A DNA stretch of 64,000 nucleotides. It comes from Thermincola ferriacetica (GTDB lineage: Bacteria > Bacillota > Thermincolia > Thermincolales > Thermincolaceae). The stretch lies in NCBI RefSeq assembly GCF_001263415.1, contig NZ_LGTE01000014.1, forward strand, positions 1 through 64,000, given 5' to 3'. Below the pieces are notes generated by a model, which worked only from the letters and a program-made list of their open reading frames with translations, did no database searches and was not told the DNA's origin. A program made the translations under genes and the position numbers. Of the stretch, positions 35,683 through 43,975 are shown in pieces; position 1 is the stretch's first letter; each line of letters starts with the position of its first letter.

Positions 35683-36423
35683 TTATTTTAGCTTATTTCC
35701 TTCGGGCACCCAGGACCAAAGTTTTTTCGGGACGTGCTTCCTGGCTAATTTCTTGTTCAGGCGGCCTTCCACCGTCTGCGAATCATAATAAACATCCCAG
35801 AAAGAGTCGAATTCATGTTCATCAAATTCCAACCCCAATTGACTGTATGGGTAAACCCTAACCTGGTTGTTTAGTAAAATATAGGCCTCTGAACCTCTTA
35901 TAATAACCACTGTCTCCTTCGGATAACGGCGCCGGAAATGCTGCAGCAATATATCTTCGATGCGGTGTCTGAACTCCGCCCTGCCCACTAGGGTTTTGGT
36001 CCGGTTTTTTGCCGGGTGGAACCTGATAAACCCCTTGACCCGGTGAATTTCGGCCCAGACCTGCCTGGCCCTGGAGTACAGTTGCGCCGCTTCAGGTGTT
36101 AATTTCCCCAGTACAACGCCGATTCCCTGCTCCAAAGCCTGATTTATGACTGTAAAAATAAGAAAATTATTGTCAGCAGACCGAAAACGGGCCGCATAAA
36201 GCAGTATTTTTTCCAACTGATTAAGCTGCCTGGGCCGGTAAAGCCAATCGACCCGGCCGTACTTTTTACAGTATTCATCGGCCAGTTGTTCCAGGGTATA
36301 ATCTTGATCTCCCGCACCGGCTTCATCAGCCAGAAACGAAACTCCCTTATTTAACCGCAGAAGCAAGGCTGCCTTCAAAAAGGAGCGGGGAGTTAACCCG
36401 CGATAAATCAACACCTTCATCAC
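35683..36423 (-). CDS. DUF4130 (TIGR03915-type) DNA-repair-associated protein
   Basis: This 246-residue protein has the family pattern WAEIHRVKGFIRFHPAKN in the middle and FWDVYYDSQTVEGRLNKKL...PKKLWSWVPE at the end. Such proteins are almost always encoded next to a TIGR03916 radical-SAM protein, and here it overlaps that gene by about 77 bases. It is presumed to act with its neighbour on damaged or modified DNA, but no activity is established to my knowledge. Several Arg/Lys-rich stretches fit nucleic-acid contact. The start is uncertain by one codon (GTG or ATG). The SOS box upstream of the radical-SAM gene would control both. Confidence 0.8.
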   Translation of the reverse strand: MMKVLIYRGLTPRSFLKAALLLRLNKGVSFLADEAGAGDQDYTLEQLADEYCKKYGRVDWLYRPRQLNQLEKILLYAARFRSADNNFLIFTVINQALEQGIGVVLGKLTPEAAQLYSRARQVWAEIHRVKGFIRFHPAKNRTKTLVGRAEFRHRIEDILLQHFRRRYPKETVVIIRGSEAYILLNNQVRVYPYSQLGLEFDEHEFDSFWDVYYDSQTVEGRLNKKLARKHVPKKLWSWVPEGNKLK

Positions 36424-37567
36424 TCCATAGGGCCAATTGTTCTACATGTTTAAAGCTGTTATAGATTTTGCCGTTTACAGTCAAAAAAGGCAGCGCCCTT
36501 GTCACCACCACACCCATTCGTTTCAATTGGGTTATCTCGGTAATCCGGCAACTCTTCCGGGCCTTAATAATTCTGCCGGCCGAAGTATGGCCAATGCCGG
36601 GCACCCTTAGCAATTCGTAATACGAAGCTTTGTTTACTTCCAATGGATACCGGTCTATATTTTTTAAAGCCACTGCCAGCTTAGGGTCCATCTCCAGCGG
36701 CAGATTTCCGTTCTTATCAAAGGACAGTTCTTCAAAGGTTAAGCGGTATTGCCGCATCAGAATGTCGGCCTGGTACAACCTGTGTTCCCGCAGCAAAGGC
36801 GTTGCCGCCATATCTTCCAGCGGGGTTTCCGGGATCGGTTGAAAAGCGCTGAAATAGGCCCTATGCAAACCGTAATTCCGGTACAAATTGTTGACGCTGC
36901 CCAGTATTTCTGCATCACTTTCTCCTGCCGCGCCCACGACAAATTGAGTGGTTTGGCCGGCTGGCAACCTGTTTCGACCCATGAGTTTGTTAACCCATTT
37001 CATTCTCACAAGCACATCATCACTCAAATTCTTGGTTTTGCTTAAACTCTTTAAACGCTTTTGATTAGGAGCTTCTACGTTTATGGATACCCGGGTAGCC
37101 AGCTCGGTGGCTTTTTCCACATAATCATAGGTCGCACCGGGTAAAATTTTCAAATGGATATACCCCTTGTATTGATATTTAAACCGCAGGAGTTCCACGG
37201 TGTTCAGCATATCAGCCATGGTCTTTTCCGGCCGGTAGGAAACTCCTGAACTTAAAAAAAGACCTTCTACATAATTGCGCCGATAAAATTCCATAAATAA
37301 TTTGGCCAGTTCTTCCGGCTGAAAACCGGTTCTAGGAACATCCCGCTGTACCCGGTTAGGACAGTAGAAGCAGTCTTTTTGGCAGGCGTTGGTCATCAAT
37401 ACCCGAAATAAGGAAACACATCTTCCATCGGGCAGGAAACTATGGCATACCACATTGCGTATGGCTCCCTGAAAGCCTTTGCTGTGGCCGGAACTGCACC
37501 CAGTCGCAGCACAAACATCGTATTTGGCCGCTCCTCCCAGTATCCTCATTTTTTCCAAAGTATCCAA
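36347..37567 (-). CDS. Radical-SAM DNA modification/repair protein (TIGR03916-type) with C-terminal HhH
   Basis: This protein of about 406 residues carries the radical-SAM cluster motif CQKDCFYC (CxxxCxxC) near residue 70, preceded by LMTNA and followed by a TIM-barrel-like core. It ends in a helix-hairpin-helix (LLRVPGIGHTSAGRIIKAR), a DNA-binding unit. An N-terminal AKYDVCAATGCSSG stretch, with extra cysteines, is typical of the family. The start is moved to TTG at 37567, nine bases after GGAGGTG. The longer frame from 37624 would begin inside the promoter, and family members begin with the corresponding Met-x-x-LEK-x-x-IL segment. A LexA box covers the promoter, so damage induction is predicted. 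The lesion or base repaired is unknown. Confidence 0.85.
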   Translation of the reverse strand: MDTLEKMRILGGAAKYDVCAATGCSSGHSKGFQGAIRNVVCHSFLPDGRCVSLFRVLMTNACQKDCFYCPNRVQRDVPRTGFQPEELAKLFMEFYRRNYVEGLFLSSGVSYRPEKTMADMLNTVELLRFKYQYKGYIHLKILPGATYDYVEKATELATRVSINVEAPNQKRLKSLSKTKNLSDDVLVRMKWVNKLMGRNRLPAGQTTQFVVGAAGESDAEILGSVNNLYRNYGLHRAYFSAFQPIPETPLEDMAATPLLREHRLYQADILMRQYRLTFEELSFDKNGNLPLEMDPKLAVALKNIDRYPLEVNKASYYELLRVPGIGHTSAGRIIKARKSCRITEITQLKRMGVVVTRALPFLTVNGKIYNSFKHVEQLALWSDEGVDLSRVNSPLLFEGSLASAVK

Positions 37568-37600
37568 GGCCCGCCACACCTCCGGTGATTCCCTAACAAA

Positions 37601-37629
37601 ATTATACAGAACAAACGTTCGCACGTCAA
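37601..37629 (-). promoter_or_regulatory. Sigma-A promoter of the radical-SAM/DUF4130 operon
   Basis: On the minus strand TTGACG (37629-37624) and TATAAT (37606-37601) are separated by 17 bases. Transcription would begin near 37594, upstream of the TTG start at 37567. Confidence 0.8.
37608..37621. promoter_or_regulatory. LexA (SOS) box inside the promoter spacer
   Basis: Read on the minus strand, CGAACGTTTGTTCT matches CGAAC-N4-GTTC with one off-consensus spacer base. It fills the space between -35 and -10, where a bound repressor would block RNA polymerase. Confidence 0.75.
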
Positions 37630-37638
37630 TTCAAAAAT

Positions 37639-38316
37639 CTAGCGATAGGCGCGAGCTCTTTTGGGGAACAGCCTGATAAGAATCATGCCGGCAATGAAAC
37701 CTCCTATGTGAGCCCACCAGGCCACCACATTACCGGGCGCCCCGATTGAGGCCAACCCGTTAAAAGCCTGAATCAGAAACCAGAGGATTAAAAATATCAA
37801 AGCCGGAATTTCCACAAAAGTAAAGAAAAAGAAAATAGGAATCAGGGTAACTATCCTGGACCTGGGAAAACAGACAAAGTAAGCCCCCAAAACCCCGGCT
37901 ATGGCGCCGCTGGCGCCAACCAGCGGTTCTTCCGCCAGGGGATTGGCCAGGACCTGGCCTATGCTTCCCGCAATTCCCACCAGCAGGTAAAAAATCAAAT
38001 ACCGAAAATGCCCTAACCGGTCTTCGATATTATCGCCAAAAACCCAGAGAAAAAGCATATTGCTTAAAACATGCAGCCAACCGCCATGCAGGAACATGGT
38101 GGTAAAAAAAGGTATCAAGACTTCCGGAGAAAAATTCCCTGTCAAAAAGCTGGCTGTGGCAATTTTCGGTACGACTCCGTACCTGTAGAAATAAAGAGTT
38201 AGTTCCCGCGGCCCCATACTAAGTTCGTGAATGAATATCAGTATGTTTACAATTATCAAAGTAACATTGGCAATAGGAAAGGTCCGCGGTCGAATGCTGT
38301 CACGAATGGGTATCAT
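37639..38316 (-). CDS. Rhomboid family intramembrane serine protease
   Basis: This 225-residue membrane protein of the GlpG/rhomboid family cuts transmembrane substrates inside the bilayer. Six helices are visible; the catalytic Ser lies in VGASGAIAGVLGAYF and the catalytic His in WAHIGGFIAGM. The HGGWLHVLSNMLFLWVFG motif (loop and helix 2, with oxyanion-type residues) is complete. GGAGGAGCAAG precedes the ATG. It lies just upstream of the radical-SAM promoter and ends about 10 bases from its -35, so it may read through into that operon. Substrates unknown. Confidence 0.92.
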   Translation of the reverse strand: MIPIRDSIRPRTFPIANVTLIIVNILIFIHELSMGPRELTLYFYRYGVVPKIATASFLTGNFSPEVLIPFFTTMFLHGGWLHVLSNMLFLWVFGDNIEDRLGHFRYLIFYLLVGIAGSIGQVLANPLAEEPLVGASGAIAGVLGAYFVCFPRSRIVTLIPIFFFFTFVEIPALIFLILWFLIQAFNGLASIGAPGNVVAWWAHIGGFIAGMILIRLFPKRARAYR

Positions 38317-38493
38317 CTTGCTCCTCCATATAACAGTTTTCTAATACCATAATAGAATTATTATAACCAAATTAACAGGGTTCCTGCTTTATTGCCTGTA
38401 ATTAATTGAAGCAAATATTCACTTGCCTTACTAACATGCTTTAAAAAGGTAGGCTTCGCCAAGACCTTCCGGGTAAAGCTTAGCTTTTTATGC

Positions 38494-38525
38494 CAAAAAA
38501 GGCCGTAACTTTCCGCGTTACGACC
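38494..38525 (-). terminator. Terminator after the two lipoprotein genes
   Basis: On the minus strand AGGTCGTAAC pairs with GTTACGGCCT (one G-U pair), followed by a six-T run. It lies about 40 bases downstream of the second lipoprotein gene. Confidence 0.8.
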
Positions 38526-38566
38526 TCTGTTATATCCGGTTCACTTCATCAATCCCCGGTATCCTG

Positions 38567-39040
38567 TTATATCCTTGACCAGAGATATTTCCAGTCACCG
38601 TTGACCTTCACCAAGTGCAGGGTATTGGTTATCTCTTTCTCTCCTTTGGGCGTATCCACTTTCACAGTATAGTAGACTTCCGCCACATTCCTGTATGGCA
38701 TTTTTGACTCAAAGGGGTCCTGCCACTCGGGGAGCATCTTTACTTTTACCAGGGCAAAGTTCTCATACTTAATCTTCATATGGCTTTTCTTTTCCGCCAT
38801 CTGTTTAGCAAATTGCTCCTTTGTTATTAAAGCCTGAATATCAGGGTGCAGATACCCATAAAGCTTGTCCCAATCTTCCTGCTCAGTGCTGGTCAAAACC
38901 TGGGTGGCTATTTCAGCTATGTCAGGAGCTATGTTAGGCTTTGGAGGGCTAACCTTGGCCGCCGGTCCCTTTCGACCGCATCCCATTACCCCGAAAAACA
39001 ACACCATTATTACAAAAAATATAAGTATCTTACGATGCAT
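38567..39040 (-). CDS. Lipoprotein of unknown function (paralogue of 39053)
   Basis: This 157-residue protein has a signal peptide with lipobox VMGC, so it should be lipid-anchored outside the membrane. The mature domain (about 40-157) has the order helix (DIAEIATQVL...DWDKLYGYLHPDIQ), helix (TKEQFAKQM), then strands ending DWKYLWSRI; this resembles an NTF2-like or DUF4878-type cone fold. It shares its domain plan with the adjacent protein, including DW..LY.Y.H.DIQ, NVAE..YTV and W.YLW, so the two arose by tandem duplication. GAGGGGGATATAGT precedes the ATG. Confidence 0.82.
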   Translation of the reverse strand: MHRKILIFFVIMVLFFGVMGCGRKGPAAKVSPPKPNIAPDIAEIATQVLTSTEQEDWDKLYGYLHPDIQALITKEQFAKQMAEKKSHMKIKYENFALVKVKMLPEWQDPFESKMPYRNVAEVYYTVKVDTPKGEKEITNTLHLVKVNGDWKYLWSRI

Positions 39041-39052
39041 ACTATATCCCCC

Positions 39053-39535
39053 TCAATTTTTTGGCCAGAGATAAGCCCATTTTCCATCAGGGCCTTTGGC
39101 CAGATAAAGGTTGCTCTTAATTTCCTGTATTCCTTTAGAGCCTTCAACAGTTACAGTGTAGGTTATTTCAGCTACATTGTTAAAAAGCAGTTCCTGATTC
39201 GCCGGGTCTCGCCATGTTTTTATAAATTTTAATTTTTCAATCCTGTAACCTTGATATTTTAATTTTATACGATTTCTGGCCTCTGTGCGCAGTCGTATGA
39301 AATCTTCTTTAGTTACCGTGCCCTGAATATCAACATGAATATAATCATATAAGGCCGCCCAATCGGCGGACATATAGGCATCAAGTACTCCTACGGCAAC
39401 CTTGGCAATCTCCGGAGGAATTCCATCGGCAACTACCGTACCCATAGAAGATTCTTTGCTTCCGCATCCGGCAGCAACCAAAACCGGCAGCAAGAAAACA
39501 ATAATTATGTAGATGAAGGAATTCTTCTTTGTCAA
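39053..39535 (-). CDS. Lipoprotein of unknown function (paralogue of 38567)
   Basis: This 160-residue lipoprotein has lipobox VAAGC and the same mature domain as its neighbour (DWAALYDYIHVDIQ near 60, NVAEITYTV, KWAYLWPKN at the end). It starts at TTG behind GGAGGAACC. It lies 12 bases before its paralogue and both probably form one transcript ended at 38494. An NTF2-like fold is suggested by the pattern only; ligand and role are unknown. Confidence 0.82.
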   Translation of the reverse strand: MTKKNSFIYIIIVFLLPVLVAAGCGSKESSMGTVVADGIPPEIAKVAVGVLDAYMSADWAALYDYIHVDIQGTVTKEDFIRLRTEARNRIKLKYQGYRIEKLKFIKTWRDPANQELLFNNVAEITYTVTVEGSKGIQEIKSNLYLAKGPDGKWAYLWPKN

Positions 39536-39685
39536 TTAAGGTTCCTCCCAGTAGCGCTTGTTTACACCTAACCCTATTTTAATATAATACAAAATTCACT
39601 TAACATAAAGAGTATTAACTGGACTTTCGCATTTTGAGAATTATTCCCTGTGCCCTGTAATGGTGAAACAACCGTTTTTCCGAAG

Positions 39686-42628
39686 CTATTCCAACATTGA
39701 TCCCGCTTCAGTGTCTTTTTTTATCTGGATGATGTTATCGGTCATGGAATCAAAGGTATCATCGTGACTGATAATAAACAACTGGTCAAAATCTCCTGTG
39801 ACCCTGGGAATGGTATCGGCCAGGTTCAACCGCCGGTCGGTATCCAGGTTGGCCGTCGGCTCATCAAAGAAACCTATCCGCACCTGCGACTGCTGTTTGA
39901 GTAGCGCTAACCTTACTGCCAGCGCAGCCGTCATCTGTTCCCCGCCGGAAAACTGCTTAAAAATGCGCACCCGTTCCCTGCCCTGGAAGTTGTCCGTCAA
40001 ACAGATGTCGTAATCACTCCGCCATTCGAGCATGGCGTTTTCGGAAGAAATCTGCCGGTAAATTTCGTTGGCTTCCTGGGACAAGTTTTCCAGGTAAACT
40101 TTGGCTATTGGCGCACCGGCGTTATTCAGGATACCGCGAATGGCCTCCAGAAGCCGTTGGGTTTTGCGTGTCCGGCGCATGTCTTCCTCCAGCTTCTTTA
40201 TAGCGGCCAGTTTTTTCTCCAGGCTACCCAGCCTTTCGATTGCTTCCTGCAGGTCATTTTTGCGTTCCTGCAATATCTGGTTCTGGGCAATATGTTTCTG
40301 CTTTATCATGTCCAACTCAGCTTTTTCCAAATTATAGGCTGTAGGGTTAAAACTTTTGACAAGCTGTTGTTTTTCTTCCTGTAGCCTAATGTATTGGTCC
40401 TTCTTGTTCGCTATTTCACCGGATAATTTTTGCAGTTCCCGCTCCAGGCTGTCTTTTTTGGCGGCTGTCGCCCGGTTTTCCATGTACAGTTCATAATCCC
40501 GGCGGCGCTGTTCCTGGGCCGTCCGGGTATTTTCCAGGGCCTCCTCCACCCCCTTGAATGCGGCGGCTTTCCCGGCTGTCTCCCCAACCCGAGCTTCCAT
40601 ATCTGACAATTTTTTCTTCTCTTGTTCCAGGGCAGCCAGGTCGTCTGCCAACAGTTTCTTTTTGGCCTGTACCTGGTCAAGGGCCCGGATAATGTTTTCC
40701 TTTTCCGTGGAATACCGGGTGAGAGTATTGGAAGCCTCCTGCAGCCTCTCGTTAAAATCCTTTTCCTTAGCTGCCCGCCGTGTCCCAGACTGCTCTAAAA
40801 CAGCTTCAACAGCAGCCAACACAGTGTCCAAGTCCCTTTCGTCCTGCCATTCCCTGTTCCAAAGATTACAGCACTTTTCCAATTCATCTGACGGCAAATC
40901 TCCGGTCTTCCGCAATTCATCCAACAATTCGGCAAAATCCGGCCGGCGAAAACGGAGTGTCAACTGGGCAATTTCTCCAGTCATTGCCTCTTTCTGCTGT
41001 TGTATCTGTTGCAACCTTTTTTTCTCAGCGCGTAGGACCAGTACTTTTTCCCTGGCCGCTTTGGCTTCCTTAACTTCATCGGCCAGTCGGAGGCCGGTCT
41101 CCTTTAAGGAATCAAGTTCTTTCTGCACTTCCGCAATCTGCCTGGCAAAAAAACCTCTCAGGTCACCCGCTACATTCTGGCAGGGGCTCTTTAAAAACGG
41201 ACACAAACCGTCAGCGGCCTGCTGGCTGTCTTTCTGCAGACTGTGGAGTCTTTCTTTAAGCTTAGCCCATTCTTCCCGGGACCGGTTTAGTTCCTTTTCC
41301 CGGGCTTCCAGTTGTTCGGCGACCGCCTCCAAAGGAGTTAGCTCTTCCAACCGCTCCAATATGGCGGCTTCCTCCTGGACCAGGCTCCCCTCCAGCAGTT
41401 GGCCTTTGGCGTTTATTTCACGGTAAATATCCTGCAGGCCGGCACAGGCCCCGGCCAGCTTCTCTTCGCTTTGTCGCCAACGCAGAAGCGCCTCCTGACC
41501 CGCCATTATCCTTTGATATTTTTCCTTTGCTTTGGCCAGTAGAGCGGCGTTCTCCGCCAACCGGTTATTAAGCTCTTTCTCTTCGGCCTGCAAATCTGCG
41601 GCCCGGGCGGCCGCCTCTTTCTCTTTGGCCCCAATAGCTGCCTGCAGCGCAGCCATGGTCTGCTTCAACCTGTTAACTTCCTGTTCCAGCCCTTCCTTTT
41701 CCCGCTTCTGCTTTTCCAGCAGCTTAGCCTTTTCCTGCAGTTCCAGGTAAGCCTTGTAGCCCGGCGCTGCATTCCGGACGACCCGGTAGGCCTGGGCAGC
41801 CTGCGCCAGATTTTCCCTCAGGTCCTTTTCCCGCTGTTCCAGCCCTTCAATGGTCGCCGCCAGGGCCTGCAAACTCGCCTCCGTTTTCTCCAGCCTCTCC
41901 TTTAACCGTTCCAGTTCCGTTACTTTTTGAGCCCGGTTTTGTACTTCACCTTCCAACTGTTGCAGTGTCTCCTCCAACTCCCTGATTGTTGTCGTCACCG
42001 ATTGGACCTGGGCTTTGACTGCATCATAATCCTGCACTTCAGCAGCAAGGACAGCCAGGTCCTTTTCCTGCTCGCGCATCCGCTCATCCAGCAACTTTGC
42101 GGCCGCCCGCGTGTTCAAGTAAGCGTCCCTGTACTGCTCCACCTTCAGAATGGCATCAAACTTCTTTTTTCTTAAAGACGGAGTTTCCAGGAAAGGTGCC
42201 ACAAAGGTGCCCTGGGGGACCCCTACTATATCCCGGAACAGGTGCTCCAGTTCCATGTCCTGGTCAATTCCCATGGCCTCCTTCAGCCAGTTTTTCACAT
42301 CCCTGGTTCCGTGGAGATCAAGTTCGCCGCCACTTTCCAGATCGAACACGGTCCAGAGGGAACTGGTACCCAGTTTACGGACCACCCTGTATTCGCGCTC
42401 ATCAATGCCGCAGAATTCCACCGTTATTGTCCCCGTTTTCGTCCCGTAGCGGAGGAATTCGCCGATTGTCCCCGGGTGGTGGTCAAAAAGAGCGAACCCG
42501 ATAGCCTCAATAATGGTAGATTTACCTGCCCCGTTAATCCCGGAAATGAAGTTCACTCCTTCGTTAAAGGTTATCTCCTGGTCCACGTAACTCTTAATGT
42601 TCTGCAGCCTGATTTTCCGAATCTTCAA
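39686..42628 (-). CDS. sbcC: Exonuclease SbcCD subunit C (Rad50-like ATPase)
   Basis: This SMC-like ATPase of about 980 residues works with SbcD to open and trim hairpins and blocked DNA ends. Walker A is GINGAGKST near residue 33. Long coiled coils run from about 175 to 440 and 510 to 850. The apex holds CPFLKSPC near 487, where a Rad50-type hook would read CxxC, so the hook is a variant with a six-residue gap. The C-terminal lobe has the signature FSGGEQ and Walker B IGFFDEPTANLD. TTG at 42628 with AGGAGGGG six bases upstream is the start; the longer frame has no ribosome site. It overlaps sbcD by 35 bases. Confidence 0.92.
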   Translation of the reverse strand: MKIRKIRLQNIKSYVDQEITFNEGVNFISGINGAGKSTIIEAIGFALFDHHPGTIGEFLRYGTKTGTITVEFCGIDEREYRVVRKLGTSSLWTVFDLESGGELDLHGTRDVKNWLKEAMGIDQDMELEHLFRDIVGVPQGTFVAPFLETPSLRKKKFDAILKVEQYRDAYLNTRAAAKLLDERMREQEKDLAVLAAEVQDYDAVKAQVQSVTTTIRELEETLQQLEGEVQNRAQKVTELERLKERLEKTEASLQALAATIEGLEQREKDLRENLAQAAQAYRVVRNAAPGYKAYLELQEKAKLLEKQKREKEGLEQEVNRLKQTMAALQAAIGAKEKEAAARAADLQAEEKELNNRLAENAALLAKAKEKYQRIMAGQEALLRWRQSEEKLAGACAGLQDIYREINAKGQLLEGSLVQEEAAILERLEELTPLEAVAEQLEAREKELNRSREEWAKLKERLHSLQKDSQQAADGLCPFLKSPCQNVAGDLRGFFARQIAEVQKELDSLKETGLRLADEVKEAKAAREKVLVLRAEKKRLQQIQQQKEAMTGEIAQLTLRFRRPDFAELLDELRKTGDLPSDELEKCCNLWNREWQDERDLDTVLAAVEAVLEQSGTRRAAKEKDFNERLQEASNTLTRYSTEKENIIRALDQVQAKKKLLADDLAALEQEKKKLSDMEARVGETAGKAAAFKGVEEALENTRTAQEQRRRDYELYMENRATAAKKDSLERELQKLSGEIANKKDQYIRLQEEKQQLVKSFNPTAYNLEKAELDMIKQKHIAQNQILQERKNDLQEAIERLGSLEKKLAAIKKLEEDMRRTRKTQRLLEAIRGILNNAGAPIAKVYLENLSQEANEIYRQISSENAMLEWRSDYDICLTDNFQGRERVRIFKQFSGGEQMTAALAVRLALLKQQSQVRIGFFDEPTANLDTDRRLNLADTIPRVTGDFDQLFIISHDDTFDSMTDNIIQIKKDTEAGSMLE

Positions 42629-43958
42629 CGCCTTCCCCTCCTTCCACGGCAGGTATTCCCCCGGCCGCGGCAACCATATCGGCAGAAAGGTCCTCTTCCG
42701 GCAATTCGCAGGCCAGCTTTTCAATCTCGGCAATCAGTTCCCGGGCCGGCTCCCCATTTAACGATGCTTCTTTCACCTTTATTACAAGACCGACCAGTTC
42801 ATCGGCAAAGTGCCGGTATGCGGGATGCTGCCTGCCGACCAGTTGTTTTAGTACCTGCCGCTCAATTTCCGCCCTGGTCATCATACTGCGGTCCTTGCCT
42901 TCCATGTTTTCAGCCGGCAGGTTGGCGTGGTTTTGCACCTCCACATATAGGCTTTGCGTTCCCTCCCTGATTTCTTTCGTTAAAGCTGCTACATCTATGG
43001 CCAGGGAAGAAAATTCGATTTCGCCCTTAAGGACTATCTGAACTATGGGTTCGTCAAGCTTTTCAACTTCCGCCTTCCTGAGCTCCTGCCATATCTTTTC
43101 CCGCACCTCTGCCGGATTGGCGGAACCCGTAATATCTATGGGTAAAATACATACCCTCCGCGGTGAAGCAGGGATATATTCTACCTTTTTCTCCAACCCG
43201 TTTACGGTTACATAATAAAAACCCTTTTCCCGGCCCTCTTTGGCCTCATCAATATGACAGTTTTCCAGGGAACCGGGGTTATAGACCCAGTCGTCAATTT
43301 CCTGGCGGGCATGTATATGGCCGAGGGCAATATAGTCCACCTGCCCCCTGTAGCTGTCCAGAATTTCTTTTTTCACTCCTCCCAGGTCCTGACCCAACAT
43401 CCTGTCAACTGCGGCATGCAAAAGTAAGACGGTAAAAGGCTTCTCCCCCTTATCACCGGCCCAAAAAGCAAGTTCACCGGCAATTTCTTCCAGTCGTTGA
43501 GCCGTTGTAGCTCCAAGATAACCCAGGCCGATGATTCTAATCCCCTGTTCCTCCAAAATACAGCCGCCTTCTTCCCGGTCCCACCCAGCAAGGGCTACTT
43601 TACCGTCCCGATAAACCGGTTTCAGCAGTTTTATGTAGCCAAGTGCATTTAAAAGGTTGAGCCAGGAACTTTTTTCCTGGTAAAAAGCCTTGTCGTGGTT
43701 ACCCTCAATGGCAACGACAGGAATTCCTGCTTCTTTGAGCGGCGTCAGTAATTCCATGGCTTGTCTGAGAGTCTCGGCATCGATAGCCCTTTTGTGGAAA
43801 AAATCTCCTCCAATGAGTACAAAATCGACCTTCCTTGCCAGAGCCGTATCCACCACCTGCTTGAAAGCCAATCCGAAATCCTGGAAACGCTGTTCCAGGT
43901 TAAACTGTCGGTGCCCCAGGTGAATATCGCTGGCATGGATAAAACTGACCTTGGCCAA
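42594..43958 (-). CDS. sbcD: Exonuclease SbcCD subunit D (Mre11-like nuclease)
   Basis: This 454-residue metallophosphoesterase nuclease shows the ordered metal motifs ASDIHLGH, LIGGDFFH, IEGNHD, LLLHAA and LGHIHARQ, all intact. A capping domain follows and then an acidic tail. With SbcC it forms the Mre11-Rad50-type complex. The frame begins at TTG behind AAGGGTGATG. It follows addA by 17 bases, so both end-processing complexes of the cell, AddAB and SbcCD, appear to be made from one transcript. Confidence 0.92.
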   Translation of the reverse strand: MAKVSFIHASDIHLGHRQFNLEQRFQDFGLAFKQVVDTALARKVDFVLIGGDFFHKRAIDAETLRQAMELLTPLKEAGIPVVAIEGNHDKAFYQEKSSWLNLLNALGYIKLLKPVYRDGKVALAGWDREEGGCILEEQGIRIIGLGYLGATTAQRLEEIAGELAFWAGDKGEKPFTVLLLHAAVDRMLGQDLGGVKKEILDSYRGQVDYIALGHIHARQEIDDWVYNPGSLENCHIDEAKEGREKGFYYVTVNGLEKKVEYIPASPRRVCILPIDITGSANPAEVREKIWQELRKAEVEKLDEPIVQIVLKGEIEFSSLAIDVAALTKEIREGTQSLYVEVQNHANLPAENMEGKDRSMMTRAEIERQVLKQLVGRQHPAYRHFADELVGLVIKVKEASLNGEPARELIAEIEKLACELPEEDLSADMVAAAGGIPAVEGGEGVEDSENQAAEH

Positions 43959-43975
43959 AAATCATCACCCTTTTT

